39,280 nucleotides of DNA, taken from an uncultured Bacteroidales bacterium. Lineage in GTDB: Bacteria; Bacteroidota; Bacteroidia; Bacteroidales; Tenuifilaceae. Shown here one piece after another: positions 1-8,430 of this stretch. The notes beneath the pieces were generated by a model. That model was not told the origin of the DNA, did no database searches, and was given only the letters and a program-made list of their open reading frames with translations. The stretch spans positions 1 to 39,280 of the forward strand of contig CALGIR010000023.1 in the NCBI GenBank assembly GCA_937915475.1, given 5' to 3'. The position numbers and the translations under genes are program-made. Within the stretch, counting starts at the first letter, position 1; the number at the start of each line of letters is the position of its first letter.

Positions 1-125
1 GCGTCATCCGTGTTCCGAAAAACAGCATAAAGATTTGAACGCAGATAACACAGATGCAACAGATACTCACAGATAAAAATAACTAAAACAGTGTAGATCT
101 GTCCAATCAGCGTCATCAGTGTTCC
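1..125. repeat. Degenerate direct/inverted repeat before the operon
   Basis: A 16-bp unit, GCGTCATCCGTGTTCC, lies at 1-16 and recurs at 110-125 with one mismatch. Between the copies, CGCAGATAACACAGATG near 40-56 is partly complementary to the GATCTGTCCAATCAGCG text near 96-112, so the block can fold back on itself. It resembles the ATCTGTGT/ATCTGCG intergenic repeats I remember from many bacterial genomes. No reading frame is supported here. The repeat family differs from the one in the right part of the window. Confidence 0.6.
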
Positions 126-185
126 ATAGAAGCACACAAAAACAACAAACAATTACCACTACCCATCAATCCCTAAAATTAAAAT

Positions 186-1367
186 ATGCTCCAATTAATA
201 GGTCGAGATAGAGAATTATTTACAGAAGACATTCATCAGCAAGGAAAGGAACTCAGTCAAATTGTTTCTAACTCCCGTTTTCTAGTCATCGGTGGTGCAG
301 GCTCTATTGGGCAAGCGGTTACCAAGGAGATTTTTAAGAGAAACCCTATAAAACTGCATGTTGTAGATATTAGCGAAAACAACATGGTAGAATTGGTTAG
401 AGATATTCGCAGCTCAATGGGTTATATTGATGGCGATTTTAAAACATTTGCCCTAGATGTTGGCTCAAGTGAATACGATGCGTTTATTGAAGCCGATGGC
501 AAATATGATTATGTGTTAAACCTATCTGCATTAAAGCATGTGCGTAGCGAAAAGGACCCATACACTTTAATGCGAATGATTAATGTAAATATTTTTAATA
601 CAGATAAAACCATACAACAAGCCATTGATAAAGGAGCAAAAAAATACTTCTGCGTTTCTACCGATAAAGCTGCCAATCCGGTAAACATGATGGGAGCATC
701 TAAGCGTATTATGGAAATGTTCGTACATAGAAAGAGTCTTGATATTGATGTTTCGATGGCACGATTTGCCAATGTGGCATTTTCTGACGGCTCACTACTG
801 CACGGATTTGACCAACGTATTAAAAAGCAGCAACCCATTGTAGCGCCTAACGATGTGAAACGCTATTTTGTAACGCCCAAAGAGTCGGGAGAGCTATGTT
901 TAATGTCGTGTATATTTGGCGCTAACCGCGATATATTTTTCCCAAAATTGAGCGAAGACTTACATTTGATTACATTTGCTGAAATTGCACGAAAGTATCT
1001 GCGCACTTTAGGCTATAAACCTTATGAGTGCAAAAGCGAAAATGAAGCTCGGGAATTGGTGAAAACAATAACCAAGGAAAAAAATTGGCCTTGCTACTTT
1101 ACACCAAGCGATACAACAGGCGAAAAGGATTTTGAAGAGTTCTTTACAGAAAACGAAAACCTCGATTTAAAAACATACGAAAACATAGGAATCATAAAAA
1201 ACGACTCTTCTTTCGATAATGATAAGCTAAACCTGTTTACTACCACAATTCAAGGAATGAAACTTGCAAAGAAATGGACAAAACCAGCGTTGGTAAACCT
1301 GTTTAAAATAATGCTACCCAATTTTGATTACGAGGATAAAGGAAAATATTTGGATTCAAAGATGTGA
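186..1367 (+). CDS. Nucleotide-sugar 4,6-dehydratase (Polysacc_synt_2 / CapD-like SDR)
   Basis: A soluble 393-residue extended SDR enzyme, predicted to convert UDP-GlcNAc or a related nucleotide sugar to its 4-keto-6-deoxy form as the first step of the module downstream. The NAD(P)-binding motif GGAGSIG is at residues 36-42. The family's STDKA stretch is at 158-162, followed by PVNMMGASK. There Met169 precedes Lys173, where classical SDRs have Tyr-x-x-x-Lys; a Ser-Met-Lys arrangement is known in WbpM/PglF-type UDP-GlcNAc 4,6-dehydratases. No membrane segments are visible, so it is a short-form enzyme. It starts the co-directional operon, 13 bp before the cupin gene. The exact substrate and C5 stereochemistry cannot be read from sequence. 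Confidence 0.85.
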   Translation: MLQLIGRDRELFTEDIHQQGKELSQIVSNSRFLVIGGAGSIGQAVTKEIFKRNPIKLHVVDISENNMVELVRDIRSSMGYIDGDFKTFALDVGSSEYDAFIEADGKYDYVLNLSALKHVRSEKDPYTLMRMINVNIFNTDKTIQQAIDKGAKKYFCVSTDKAANPVNMMGASKRIMEMFVHRKSLDIDVSMARFANVAFSDGSLLHGFDQRIKKQQPIVAPNDVKRYFVTPKESGELCLMSCIFGANRDIFFPKLSEDLHLITFAEIARKYLRTLGYKPYECKSENEARELVKTITKEKNWPCYFTPSDTTGEKDFEEFFTENENLDLKTYENIGIIKNDSSFDNDKLNLFTTTIQGMKLAKKWTKPALVNLFKIMLPNFDYEDKGKYLDSKM

Positions 1368-1380
1368 AAGAAACTTTAAT

Positions 1381-1791
1381 ATGCCAAAAGCAGAAATAAT
1401 AAACCTACCCAAATTCGAAGACCCGCGCGGCAACCTCTCTTTTATTGAGGAACTAAACCATATTCCTTTTAAAATTGAAAGAACCTATTGGATTTACGAT
1501 GTGCCAGGCGGACAAGTGCGTGGCGGACACGCCTTTAAAGAACAGCAGGAATTAATTATTGCACTTTCTGGCAGTTTTGATGTTGTGGTAGATAATGGAA
1601 ATATAGAACAAACTTTTTCATTAAACCGCTCCTATTACGGGCTTTATATACCTGCAGGTTTATGGCGACAAATGCAGAACTTCTCCACCAATTCACTAGC
1701 TTTGGTATTAAGCTCAACACATTACAATGAAGATGACTACATTTATGATTACAATGATTTTTTAATATTTAGGAGGGAAAATGAAAAGTAG
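1381..1791 (+). CDS. WxcM/FdtA-like sugar 3,4-ketoisomerase cupin (copy 1, altered His motif)
   Basis: A 136-residue single-domain cupin of the FdtA/QdtA/WxcM C-terminal family, which shifts the keto group of a 4-keto-6-deoxy nucleotide sugar from C4 to C3. The family signature is present as VPGGQVRGGHAFKE (residues 41-54), but the second histidine of the usual GGHAHK is Phe52. The paralog just downstream keeps both histidines, so this copy may have altered or lost catalysis, or may accept a different substrate. The ATG at 1381 is chosen over a TTG at 1324 because the family begins shortly before the FEDPRGNL segment and the longer form would overlap the dehydratase. Its end overlaps the next gene by 11 bp. 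Confidence 0.85.
   Translation: MPKAEIINLPKFEDPRGNLSFIEELNHIPFKIERTYWIYDVPGGQVRGGHAFKEQQELIIALSGSFDVVVDNGNIEQTFSLNRSYYGLYIPAGLWRQMQNFSTNSLALVLSSTHYNEDDYIYDYNDFLIFRRENEK
1771..1777 (+). promoter_or_regulatory. Strong Shine-Dalgarno for cupin copy 2
   Basis: AGGAGGG sits 3 bases before the ATG at 1781 and inside the end of cupin copy 1. It is one of the few strong purine-rich ribosome binding sites in the operon, and it fixes the start of copy 2 and supports coupled translation of the pair. Confidence 0.6.
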
Positions 1792-2206
1792 TGTTTACGA
1801 CTGCGTTATTTTGCCGCTAAATAAAATACACAACCGAGCAGGCAATATTACCATTGTGGAAGGACAAGCAAATGTACCCTTTGAGGTAAAACGCATTTAC
1901 TATCTTTACGATATCCCTGGAGGGGAAAACCGTGGCGGCCATGCACATAAAGAATTACAACAATTGATTGTGGCTGCCAGCGGATCATTTGATGTGTTGC
2001 TGGATGATGGAATTAATAAAAAAGTAGTAACCCTTAACCGACCTGACTATGGACTTATGGTAGTGCCTGGCATTTGGCGTGAATTGATGGAGTTTTCTTC
2101 AGGAGCCATTAGTTTGGTGCTGGCATCGCTTTACTATGATGAGGCAGATTATATAAGAGATTACAATGTTTTTTTAAAATTTAAAAGAAGGAAAAATGAA
2201 AAATAA
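1781..2206 (+). CDS. WxcM/FdtA-like sugar 3,4-ketoisomerase cupin (copy 2, intact His motif)
   Basis: A 141-residue cupin homologous to the gene before it. The signature IPGGENRGGHAHKE (residues 45-58) keeps both histidines, H54 and H56, of the FdtA active-site region, so this is the copy most likely to isomerise the 4-keto sugar to the 3-keto sugar for the aminotransferase at 2952. It overlaps its neighbours by 11 bp on both sides, and both junctions have the form GGA(A)nATGAAAA, as if the duplicated unit included the junction. FdtA, QdtA and WxcM types cannot be separated by eye. Confidence 0.88.
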   Translation: MKSSVYDCVILPLNKIHNRAGNITIVEGQANVPFEVKRIYYLYDIPGGENRGGHAHKELQQLIVAASGSFDVLLDDGINKKVVTLNRPDYGLMVVPGIWRELMEFSSGAISLVLASLYYDEADYIRDYNVFLKFKRRKNEK

Positions 2207-2939
2207 AAAAAAATATGTACTTAGTGAAAAAGCAAAAATTGGGAAAAATGTAACGATTGGAGAAGGCGCAATTATTTATGATAATGTGGAAATAGGAGAT
2301 AATTCTTTTATTGGCCCTTATTGCATAATTGGTGAACCAACAATAAATTTTTATAAAGACCCTGCTGCGCATGAATTTTCATTGACAAAAATTGGGAGAA
2401 ATGCCATAATAAGATCTTATACCACAATTTACGAGGATGTTATAATTGGAGATAATTTTCAAACAGGACATCATGCAATAATTAGAGAGAAAAGTAGAAT
2501 TGGAGACTATACAAGTTTTGGATCATGTTCAGAATTACCAGGTAGTTCTATAATTGGAAATTATGTGCGTATTCACAGTAAGGTAATGCTTAGCGAGAAT
2601 AATGTTATAGAGGATTATGTTTGGATTTTTCCTTTTGTAGTAATAACTAATGTTAAACATCCGCCAATAGGGAGTTTTCAGCGTACTACTATTAGAAAAT
2701 TCGCACAAATTTTCTCGCATGCCGTAATTCTGCCTGGCATTACTATAGGTGAAAATGCTATTATTGGTGCTGGAGCGGTGGTAACAAAAGATGTACCCGA
2801 TGAGAGATTAGTAATAGGGAATCCTGGAAAAGACATAAAGTCTATAAGAGAAATAGTAGATGAAAACGGAAACTCTATTTATCCATGGCAAGATCATTTA
2901 AAAGAATATAGAGGATACCCATGGCAAAATAAATCTTGA
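2196..2939 (+). CDS. Left-handed beta-helix sugar N-acyltransferase (FdtC/QdtC-like)
   Basis: A 247-residue protein built mostly of isoleucine-rich hexapeptide repeats (for example IGENAIIGAGAVV near the C-terminus), the fold of trimeric acyl-CoA-dependent acyltransferases. The central TGHHAIIRE segment supplies candidate catalytic histidines. Between the ketoisomerases and the aminotransferase it is best read as the N-acetyltransferase that acylates the newly made 3-amino group. The C-terminus ends in a short WQ-rich tail after the helix. An AAGAAGG motif just before the ATG at 2196 supports the start, which overlaps the previous gene by 11 bp. The acyl donor is not determined by the sequence. 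Confidence 0.85.
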   Translation: MKNKKKYVLSEKAKIGKNVTIGEGAIIYDNVEIGDNSFIGPYCIIGEPTINFYKDPAAHEFSLTKIGRNAIIRSYTTIYEDVIIGDNFQTGHHAIIREKSRIGDYTSFGSCSELPGSSIIGNYVRIHSKVMLSENNVIEDYVWIFPFVVITNVKHPPIGSFQRTTIRKFAQIFSHAVILPGITIGENAIIGAGAVVTKDVPDERLVIGNPGKDIKSIREIVDENGNSIYPWQDHLKEYRGYPWQNKS

Positions 2940-2951
2940 ATTTAAATAGGA

Positions 2952-4070
2952 ATGATTAATTTTCTCGACCTACAAAAAATAAATGCACAATACGCAGCAG
3001 AGCTAAAGCAGGCTGCTGCAGAAGTTATTGACTCTGGCTGGTATTTGCTAGGTGAACGCGTTAAGCAATTTGAAACCAATTTAGCCAACTATATCGGAGT
3101 TAAATATGCCATTGGTGTGGGCAATGGGTTGGATGCTTTGCGCTTAATTTTAAAGGCTTATATCCAGATGGGTGTTATGCAGGAGGGGGATGAGGTAATT
3201 GTACCCGCCAATACCTATATTGCCTCCATACTTGCAATTACCGATAACAGATTAAAACCTATTTTGGTAGAACCGGATATAAATACCTATAACCTTGATA
3301 TTTCACTAATTGAACAGCATATTACCCACCGCACCCGTGCCATTATGGTTGTACACCTTTATGGACAGGTATGCTGGAGCGAAAAACTGGAGTCCATAGC
3401 AAAAAAGCATGGTCTCAAAATTATTGAGGATAACGCTCAGGCTATTGGAGCAGAGTGGAATGGCGTTAAAACAGGAGCTTTAGGAGATGCTGCTGGGTTT
3501 AGTTTCTATCCTGGCAAAAACCTCGGTGCGCTTGGCGATTCAGGTGCTGTAACTACAAACAATGATCAATTGGCAAAAGTAGTTAGAGCATTGGGAAATT
3601 ACGGCAGTAAACAAAAATATATCAATGAATACCAAGGCTTAAACAGCCGTATCGATGAAATTCAAGCAGCATTCCTCTCTATTAAACTAAAACACCTCGA
3701 TACCGAAAACCAACGCCGCCGCGAAATAGCACAATACTACTTAGAGAACATCACTAATCCAGGCATCATCTTACCAATCTCCGACTTTTCACTTTTCACT
3801 TTTCACTTTTCACTTACGCACGTTTGGCATCTCTTCGTAATTCGTACCCAAAATCGTGATAAATTACAAAAACATTTGACTAAAAACGGCATTCAAACCC
3901 TTATCCATTATCCTATTCCCCCACATAAGCAAATGGCTTATAAAGGATTGAATGGTTTAAACTTTCCAATAACGGAAAAAACACATAAGCAGGTTCTGAG
4001 TTTGCCTATTTCTTCTGTAATTGAAGCAGAACAGGCTAAATACATTACGCAACAAGTAAACACGGTTTAA
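2952..4070 (+). CDS. DegT/DnrJ/EryC1/StrS aminotransferase (FdtB-like) with in-frame 7-bp repeat tract
   Basis: A 372-residue PLP-dependent sugar aminotransferase. The internal-aldimine lysine is K189 in FSFYPGKN and the cofactor-contacting [13 protein letters not shown] is at 157-169. With the preceding genes it would aminate the 3-keto sugar, giving a 3-amino-3,6-dideoxyhexose for the acetyltransferase. Residues 279-288 ([10 protein letters not shown]) do not look like family sequence. They are encoded by four perfect TTTTCAC units, the same text as the intergenic 7-bp arrays further right. The tract keeps the frame and sits in the variable stretch before HVWHLFVIR, so the protein may tolerate it. 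Gain or loss of one unit would shift the frame. Confidence 0.9.
   Translation: MINFLDLQKINAQYAAELKQAAAEVIDSGWYLLGERVKQFETNLANYIGVKYAIGVGNGLDALRLILKAYIQMGVMQEGDEVIVPANTYIASILAITDNRLKPILVEPDINTYNLDISLIEQHITHRTRAIMVVHLYGQVCWSEKLESIAKKHGLKIIEDNAQAIGAEWNGVKTGALGDAAGFSFYPGKNLGALGDSGAVTTNNDQLAKVVRALGNYGSKQKYINEYQGLNSRIDEIQAAFLSIKLKHLDTENQRRREIAQYYLENITNPGIILPISDFSLFTFHFSLTHVWHLFVIRTQNRDKLQKHLTKNGIQTLIHYPIPPHKQMAYKGLNGLNFPITEKTHKQVLSLPISSVIEAEQAKYITQQVNTV
3786..3813 (+). repeat. Four perfect TTTTCAC tandem units inside the aminotransferase gene
   Basis: The units lie at 3786-3792, 3793-3799, 3800-3806 and 3807-3813 without mismatch. The same heptamer is the main unit of the noncoding arrays at 27.9-28.5 kb, 33.9 kb and 36.3 kb. 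Seven is not a multiple of three, so copy-number change would switch the reading frame. Confidence 0.9.
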
Positions 4071-4119
4071 TAAAGCACAACTATCCTATAACAAATTTTA
4101 TTTCTCTCAAAATTGCATC

Positions 4120-5052
4120 ATGGAAATACTTCCGCCCAAAATATCAGTTGTAGTAATAACTTATAATCAGGAAGATATTATAAGTAGAGCATTGGATTCG
4201 GTTTTATGCCAAAAAGATTATGTTTTTGAAATCATTATATGTGATGATTGTTCAACAGATAGAAACTGGGAAGTCATTCTCGAATATCAATCAAAGTATC
4301 CGGATCTAATAAAACCTCATAGAAATGATAAAAATCTAGGAATCTTTAAAAATCTAGAAAGTACATGGAGTAAGCCAGTAGGAGATTTAATATTATTCTT
4401 AGCTGGAGATGATGCTATTTTGCCCGGATTATTTCAAAAAGTATTTGAATTGATTGAAAAAGAAAAAATTAAATACAATCAAGGTTCATATAGTATTTTT
4501 ACCGATTCAATGATTATCAAACCAGATGGTAGTCAGATACGTAAGACAAATCACTTAATTGCACAGGGTCATAGTTCAATTAGTCTTAAGATAAGAGGAT
4601 TAATTGGTTCATTACGCGGAGTACTCCATAGTAAAGAATTGATCTCAAAATTAGAGCCAGTCCATAAATATATCGGGATATATACTGATGGGCTTTATGA
4701 TACGCAATTTCACATCCACTCTGAAAGAAATTATTACATAGATTTTGTTGGTGGTATATACTATAGTGGCATTGGTGTGGCTTCAAAAACTAAAAAAACA
4801 GAATCATTAAGATCTTTAGTTCAATTGTATGCGGAACTAAGTACTATACCAAATCTAGATAAAAAGGACATTGCTTATCTGAAATTGAAAAAAGGGGTGA
4901 ATGAATTTTATCTTAACCCCTCCTTTAAGAAATATCTCCTTTCATGGAAACTATATATTAAAAGTATTAGAATAAACTACGGCTATAGTTTCTTAAACGA
5001 TTTTAAGGCGATAATTAAAATGTCAAAAATACTGTTGTCTGGTAAATCTTGA
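4120..5052 (+). CDS. Family 2 glycosyltransferase
   Basis: A 310-residue GT-A enzyme. The N-terminal ISVVVITYNQEDIISRALDS followed by CDDCSTD (residues 41-47) is the nucleotide-binding half of GT2. GDD at 96-98 fits the metal-binding DxD position. The C-terminal third is basic and rich in aromatic residues, without clear membrane helices. It should add one sugar to the lipid-linked repeat unit at the cytoplasmic face; donor and acceptor are unknown. It sits between the amino-sugar module and the flippase gene, with a 49-bp gap before it. Confidence 0.88.
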   Translation: MEILPPKISVVVITYNQEDIISRALDSVLCQKDYVFEIIICDDCSTDRNWEVILEYQSKYPDLIKPHRNDKNLGIFKNLESTWSKPVGDLILFLAGDDAILPGLFQKVFELIEKEKIKYNQGSYSIFTDSMIIKPDGSQIRKTNHLIAQGHSSISLKIRGLIGSLRGVLHSKELISKLEPVHKYIGIYTDGLYDTQFHIHSERNYYIDFVGGIYYSGIGVASKTKKTESLRSLVQLYAELSTIPNLDKKDIAYLKLKKGVNEFYLNPSFKKYLLSWKLYIKSIRINYGYSFLNDFKAIIKMSKILLSGKS

Positions 5053-5123
5053 ACTTCCCATAGCGTTTTAAAAAAACCAACAGGTCTCGTAATTCCCTAT
5101 ATTTACAACTAAATCAAATACTT

Positions 5124-6662
5124 TTGCAAGCTGCCAACAGAGTCATCTTTAATACAGGAATTGTTTATGCGCGATTGATATTTTCGCTGCTTGTTGGCTT
5201 GGTAACTACCAGGATAATTCTGAATGCACTTGGTGAAACAGATTACGGTATCTATTCACTAGTGGCAGGGGTAATTGGGACGTTGTCCTTTTTAAATGCA
5301 TCCATGGCTAATGCATCCATGCGTTTTATGTCGCATAGCCTTGGAAGTGGTGATAGTGAATTGGTAAAGCGCACCTTTAATACATCGCTTATCATCCATT
5401 TCTTCCTCGGTTTTGTTGTTGTTCTAATTATGGAAATAGGTGGGCTTTTGATGTTTAAATATTGGTTAAATATACCACCTGATAGGCTCTATGACGCAAA
5501 AGTCATTTTTCACTTCATGGTAATTACTACCTTTGTTTCAGTCATTTCTGTACCATTTGATGCAGTGATGAATGCCCATGAAAATTTTCTTGCTATTTCA
5601 TTGATAGCAATGTTTGGAATTTCAGTAGGACTTGGTATCGCTTTTTATATTTCATACATTGACTCTAATCAGCTTATAATATATGGTTTTCTAGTGCTGC
5701 TTAATCAAATAATGATCAGGATTATTAAGCAAGTTTATAGCAGGATTAATTATGTAGAATGTAAAATCAGATTAAAGGACTATATCGACAAAGTGCTTAT
5801 CAGGAATATCCTTTCATTCGCAAGTTGGAGTATGTTGGGGGTTTCCTCAGGGATAATAATCACCCAATCAAAAAGTATTCTATTAAATATGTTTTTTGGT
5901 GTTAACCTAAATGCAGCAAATGGAATTGCCAATAACTTGACTAGTCAGTTGAATAATTTTTCAGCAAGTATGACTCAGGCCATTAATCCTCAGATAATGA
6001 AGAGCGAGGGAGGTGGAAATCGTGATCAAATGATACGTTTAACTACTATGGCTGCAAAATTCTCTGTCTTTCTTTTTGCAATTTTCTCTATCCCTGTTTT
6101 TATTGAGACACCTTATTTATTATGGTTATGGTTGGAAAATGTGCCCGATTTTGTAGTTATATTCACAAGATTAATGATTTTGACCATGATTATAGAAAAA
6201 TTCACTTTTCCTATAACCACAGCTATTAGTGCAATAGGAAGAATAAAGGAAATAACTATTGTCGGATTGATAGCCATCTCTTTAACTATTCCCATTGCTT
6301 ATTTCCTCTTTAAGGCTGGAATGCCCCCACAGACCATTTACTTAGTTGGAATTTTTATCAGTCTTTTATCTGCCGGTGTAAGATTATACTATGGTAAGAA
6401 AATAGCAGGAATTAATATAGGTTCATTTCTAAAAACTGTTGTGCTGAAATCATCGGTGCCTATTATACTTGCAGCAGGGTTTACGATTCTACCCTTCTTG
6501 TTTTTAAACGAAAGTTTCATAAGATTAGTTTTGACAACAGGAATTTCAATTGTAGCTTCGGTGGTTCTTATACGCTATATTGGTCTTACAAAAGAAGAGT
6601 TTTTGAGACTTAAAGGGATAGTTCAAAGTTTATTAGTAAAGTTAAAACTCAAAAAGAAATAA
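5124..6662 (+). CDS. wzx: Wzx-like polysaccharide flippase (MOP superfamily)
   Basis: A 512-residue, strongly hydrophobic protein with about a dozen membrane segments. Its N-terminus (FNTGIVYARLIFSLLVGLVTTRIILNALG) is the usual start of Bacteroidota O-antigen flippases: a first helix followed by a threonine/arginine loop and the DYGIYSLVAGVIG helix. It would move the undecaprenyl-linked repeat unit across the inner membrane for the polymerase at 12515. The start is a TTG at 5124; no ATG lies near the right place, and the resulting N-terminus matches the family. A charged, lysine-rich tail ends the protein 4 bp before the next gene. Confidence 0.88.
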   Translation: MQAANRVIFNTGIVYARLIFSLLVGLVTTRIILNALGETDYGIYSLVAGVIGTLSFLNASMANASMRFMSHSLGSGDSELVKRTFNTSLIIHFFLGFVVVLIMEIGGLLMFKYWLNIPPDRLYDAKVIFHFMVITTFVSVISVPFDAVMNAHENFLAISLIAMFGISVGLGIAFYISYIDSNQLIIYGFLVLLNQIMIRIIKQVYSRINYVECKIRLKDYIDKVLIRNILSFASWSMLGVSSGIIITQSKSILLNMFFGVNLNAANGIANNLTSQLNNFSASMTQAINPQIMKSEGGGNRDQMIRLTTMAAKFSVFLFAIFSIPVFIETPYLLWLWLENVPDFVVIFTRLMILTMIIEKFTFPITTAISAIGRIKEITIVGLIAISLTIPIAYFLFKAGMPPQTIYLVGIFISLLSAGVRLYYGKKIAGINIGSFLKTVVLKSSVPIILAAGFTILPFLFLNESFIRLVLTTGISIVASVVLIRYIGLTKEEFLRLKGIVQSLLVKLKLKKK

Positions 6663-6666
6663 AAAT

Positions 6667-7803
6667 ATGTCCTATAAAATACCACTTTTCGATCTTAATT
6701 TCGATCAATCAGAAGAAAATGCGGTGCTGGAAACCATTCGCTCAAAATGGATTTCAACAGGCCCCAAGGTGGATGCTTTTGAAAAACGATTTGCAGAGAT
6801 GCTTAATGTTCAGCATTCACTGGCTCTATCTAATTGTACTGTGGCCTTACATCTTGCAATGAAACTATGCAACATTACTGATGGTGATGAGGTAATATGC
6901 CCATCGCTTACCTTTGTGGCCACGGCAAATGCCATACGATATGTAAATGCGACACCTGTGTTTGCTGATGTAGTGGATATTAATAATCTGAATATTGACT
7001 CTAAGGATATTGAACAAAAAATTACTAGTAAGACCAAGGCAATAATTGTAATGCATTACGGTGGTTTTGCCTGCGAAATGGATAGCATTATGGATATAGC
7101 CCAAAGGCATAATCTTAGGGTTATTGAAGATGCTTGTCACGGTCCACTTTCCGAATATAAAGGAAAAAAACTAGGCACCATTGGCGATGTAGGTTGCTTT
7201 AGCTTTTTCTCAAATAAAAATATTAGTACCGGCGAAGGCGGAATGCTGGTAACAAATAATAGCAGAATGTTCGAACGGGCAAAACTATTACGTTCGCACG
7301 GAATGACTAGTATGTCGTACGAGAGAGCTAAAGGGCATTCAACCACATACGATGTGGTGGAGCTTGGCTATAATTATAGGATGGACGATATTAGGGCCGC
7401 AATAGGCCTAGCTCAACTCGATAAAATAGAAGCAGATTTAAAAAAAAGGGAAGAAATTAGGAAACTATATGTTAAGGCATTAAACAAGATAGACAGCATT
7501 GTTGTGCCATTTACAAATCACAATGGGTTTTCGTCAAACTATATTTTCCCAATTATTTTAAAAAACAGCAATTATAAAATTCGCGATGCGGTAAGAGAAA
7601 AACTTGTCAAAGCGGGGATTCAAACCAGCGTTCATTATCCAGCAGTTCATAGGTTTTCAATTTATAATGACCTTTATAGCGAGTTGACTAATACCGATTA
7701 TGCTGCCGATAATCTGATTACGTTACCGATGTACTCGAAACTCACTAATAATGAAATTAAATACATCTCAGATCATCTCCTAAAAGCAATCTCAAATGGG
7801 TAG
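6667..7803 (+). CDS. DegT/DnrJ/EryC1/StrS aminotransferase 2
   Basis: A 378-residue PLP-dependent sugar aminotransferase. The aldimine lysine is K184 in FSFFSNKNISTGEGG, with VIEDACHGP (152-160) as the cofactor loop. It is clearly diverged from the copy at 2952. Its stop overlaps the start of a PglD/NeuD-type acetyltransferase by 8 bp. This aminotransferase plus acetyltransferase order is the one used for 4-amino sugars such as bacillosamine precursors (PglE/PglD), so a 4-amination is plausible. The 4-keto substrate could come from the dehydratase at 186, but this is inference. Confidence 0.9.
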   Translation: MSYKIPLFDLNFDQSEENAVLETIRSKWISTGPKVDAFEKRFAEMLNVQHSLALSNCTVALHLAMKLCNITDGDEVICPSLTFVATANAIRYVNATPVFADVVDINNLNIDSKDIEQKITSKTKAIIVMHYGGFACEMDSIMDIAQRHNLRVIEDACHGPLSEYKGKKLGTIGDVGCFSFFSNKNISTGEGGMLVTNNSRMFERAKLLRSHGMTSMSYERAKGHSTTYDVVELGYNYRMDDIRAAIGLAQLDKIEADLKKREEIRKLYVKALNKIDSIVVPFTNHNGFSSNYIFPIILKNSNYKIRDAVREKLVKAGIQTSVHYPAVHRFSIYNDLYSELTNTDYAADNLITLPMYSKLTNNEIKYISDHLLKAISNG

Positions 7804-8425
7804 AAAAATTTTATTAATTGGCGGGTTTATTGAGATTGTTGAATTGTGCGAAGAAAACAATATCGAAATTATTGGAATAGTAGATCCTGTTAAAACGCAA
7901 AGTTTTTTATCATATCCAATTATTGGTACTGAAGAAAATATTGAGGTTTGGCAAAAGTATTACGCTAATTATGAAGTTTTAATTACACCTGATTTACCAA
8001 GAACCAGAAAAAAATTAGGGGAAATTTATCAAAATAATGGGTTCCGTTTTTACACATTAATTTCACGCAAGGCAAATGTATCTAAAAGCAGTAAAATTGG
8101 GGCGGGTACTGTTATACAAACAGGGTCAAACATTTCATCCGAGACATCAATTGGCCAATTAGTTAAGGTTAACTGTAATGCCAATATTATGCACAATGTT
8201 CAGATTGGAAGTTATACCACAATCGCACCAAATGCCGTTTTACTCGGAAATGTTACAATTGGTGAGGAGTGTTACATTGGTGCAAATGCTACAATTTTAC
8301 CTAACATTACCATTTGTAATAATGTAATAATTGGTGCTGGTACTGTGGTAACAAGAAGCATCGAAACACCAAACACTACCTTTGTTGGTGTTCCTGCTAG
8401 GCAATTAAAAAATAGAAACCAATAG
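7796..8425 (+). CDS. PglD/NeuD-family sugar acetyltransferase
   Basis: A 209-residue two-domain protein. The N-terminal part (KILLIGGFIEIVEL, residues 4-17) is the Rossmann-like nucleotide-sugar-binding domain with a glycine loop. From about residue 95 a left-handed beta-helix of hexapeptide repeats follows. H133 in ANIMHNVQIG is at the position of the general-base histidine of PglD. It would N-acetylate the amino sugar made by the aminotransferase whose end it overlaps. The NeuD (sialic acid O-acetyltransferase) name often given to this family is less likely, because no sialic acid genes are present. Confidence 0.88.
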   Translation: MGRKILLIGGFIEIVELCEENNIEIIGIVDPVKTQSFLSYPIIGTEENIEVWQKYYANYEVLITPDLPRTRKKLGEIYQNNGFRFYTLISRKANVSKSSKIGAGTVIQTGSNISSETSIGQLVKVNCNANIMHNVQIGSYTTIAPNAVLLGNVTIGEECYIGANATILPNITICNNVIIGAGTVVTRSIETPNTTFVGVPARQLKNRNQ

Positions 8426-8430
8426 GGGCT

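Noticed and set aside
1324..1380. Upstream TTG start for cupin copy 1
   Set aside because: The extension has no family similarity and overlaps the dehydratase; ATG 1381 fits the family start.
7796..8425. Sialic acid synthesis gene (neuD)
   Set aside because: No NeuA, NeuB or NeuC homologs are present; the neighbouring aminotransferase favours a PglD-type role.
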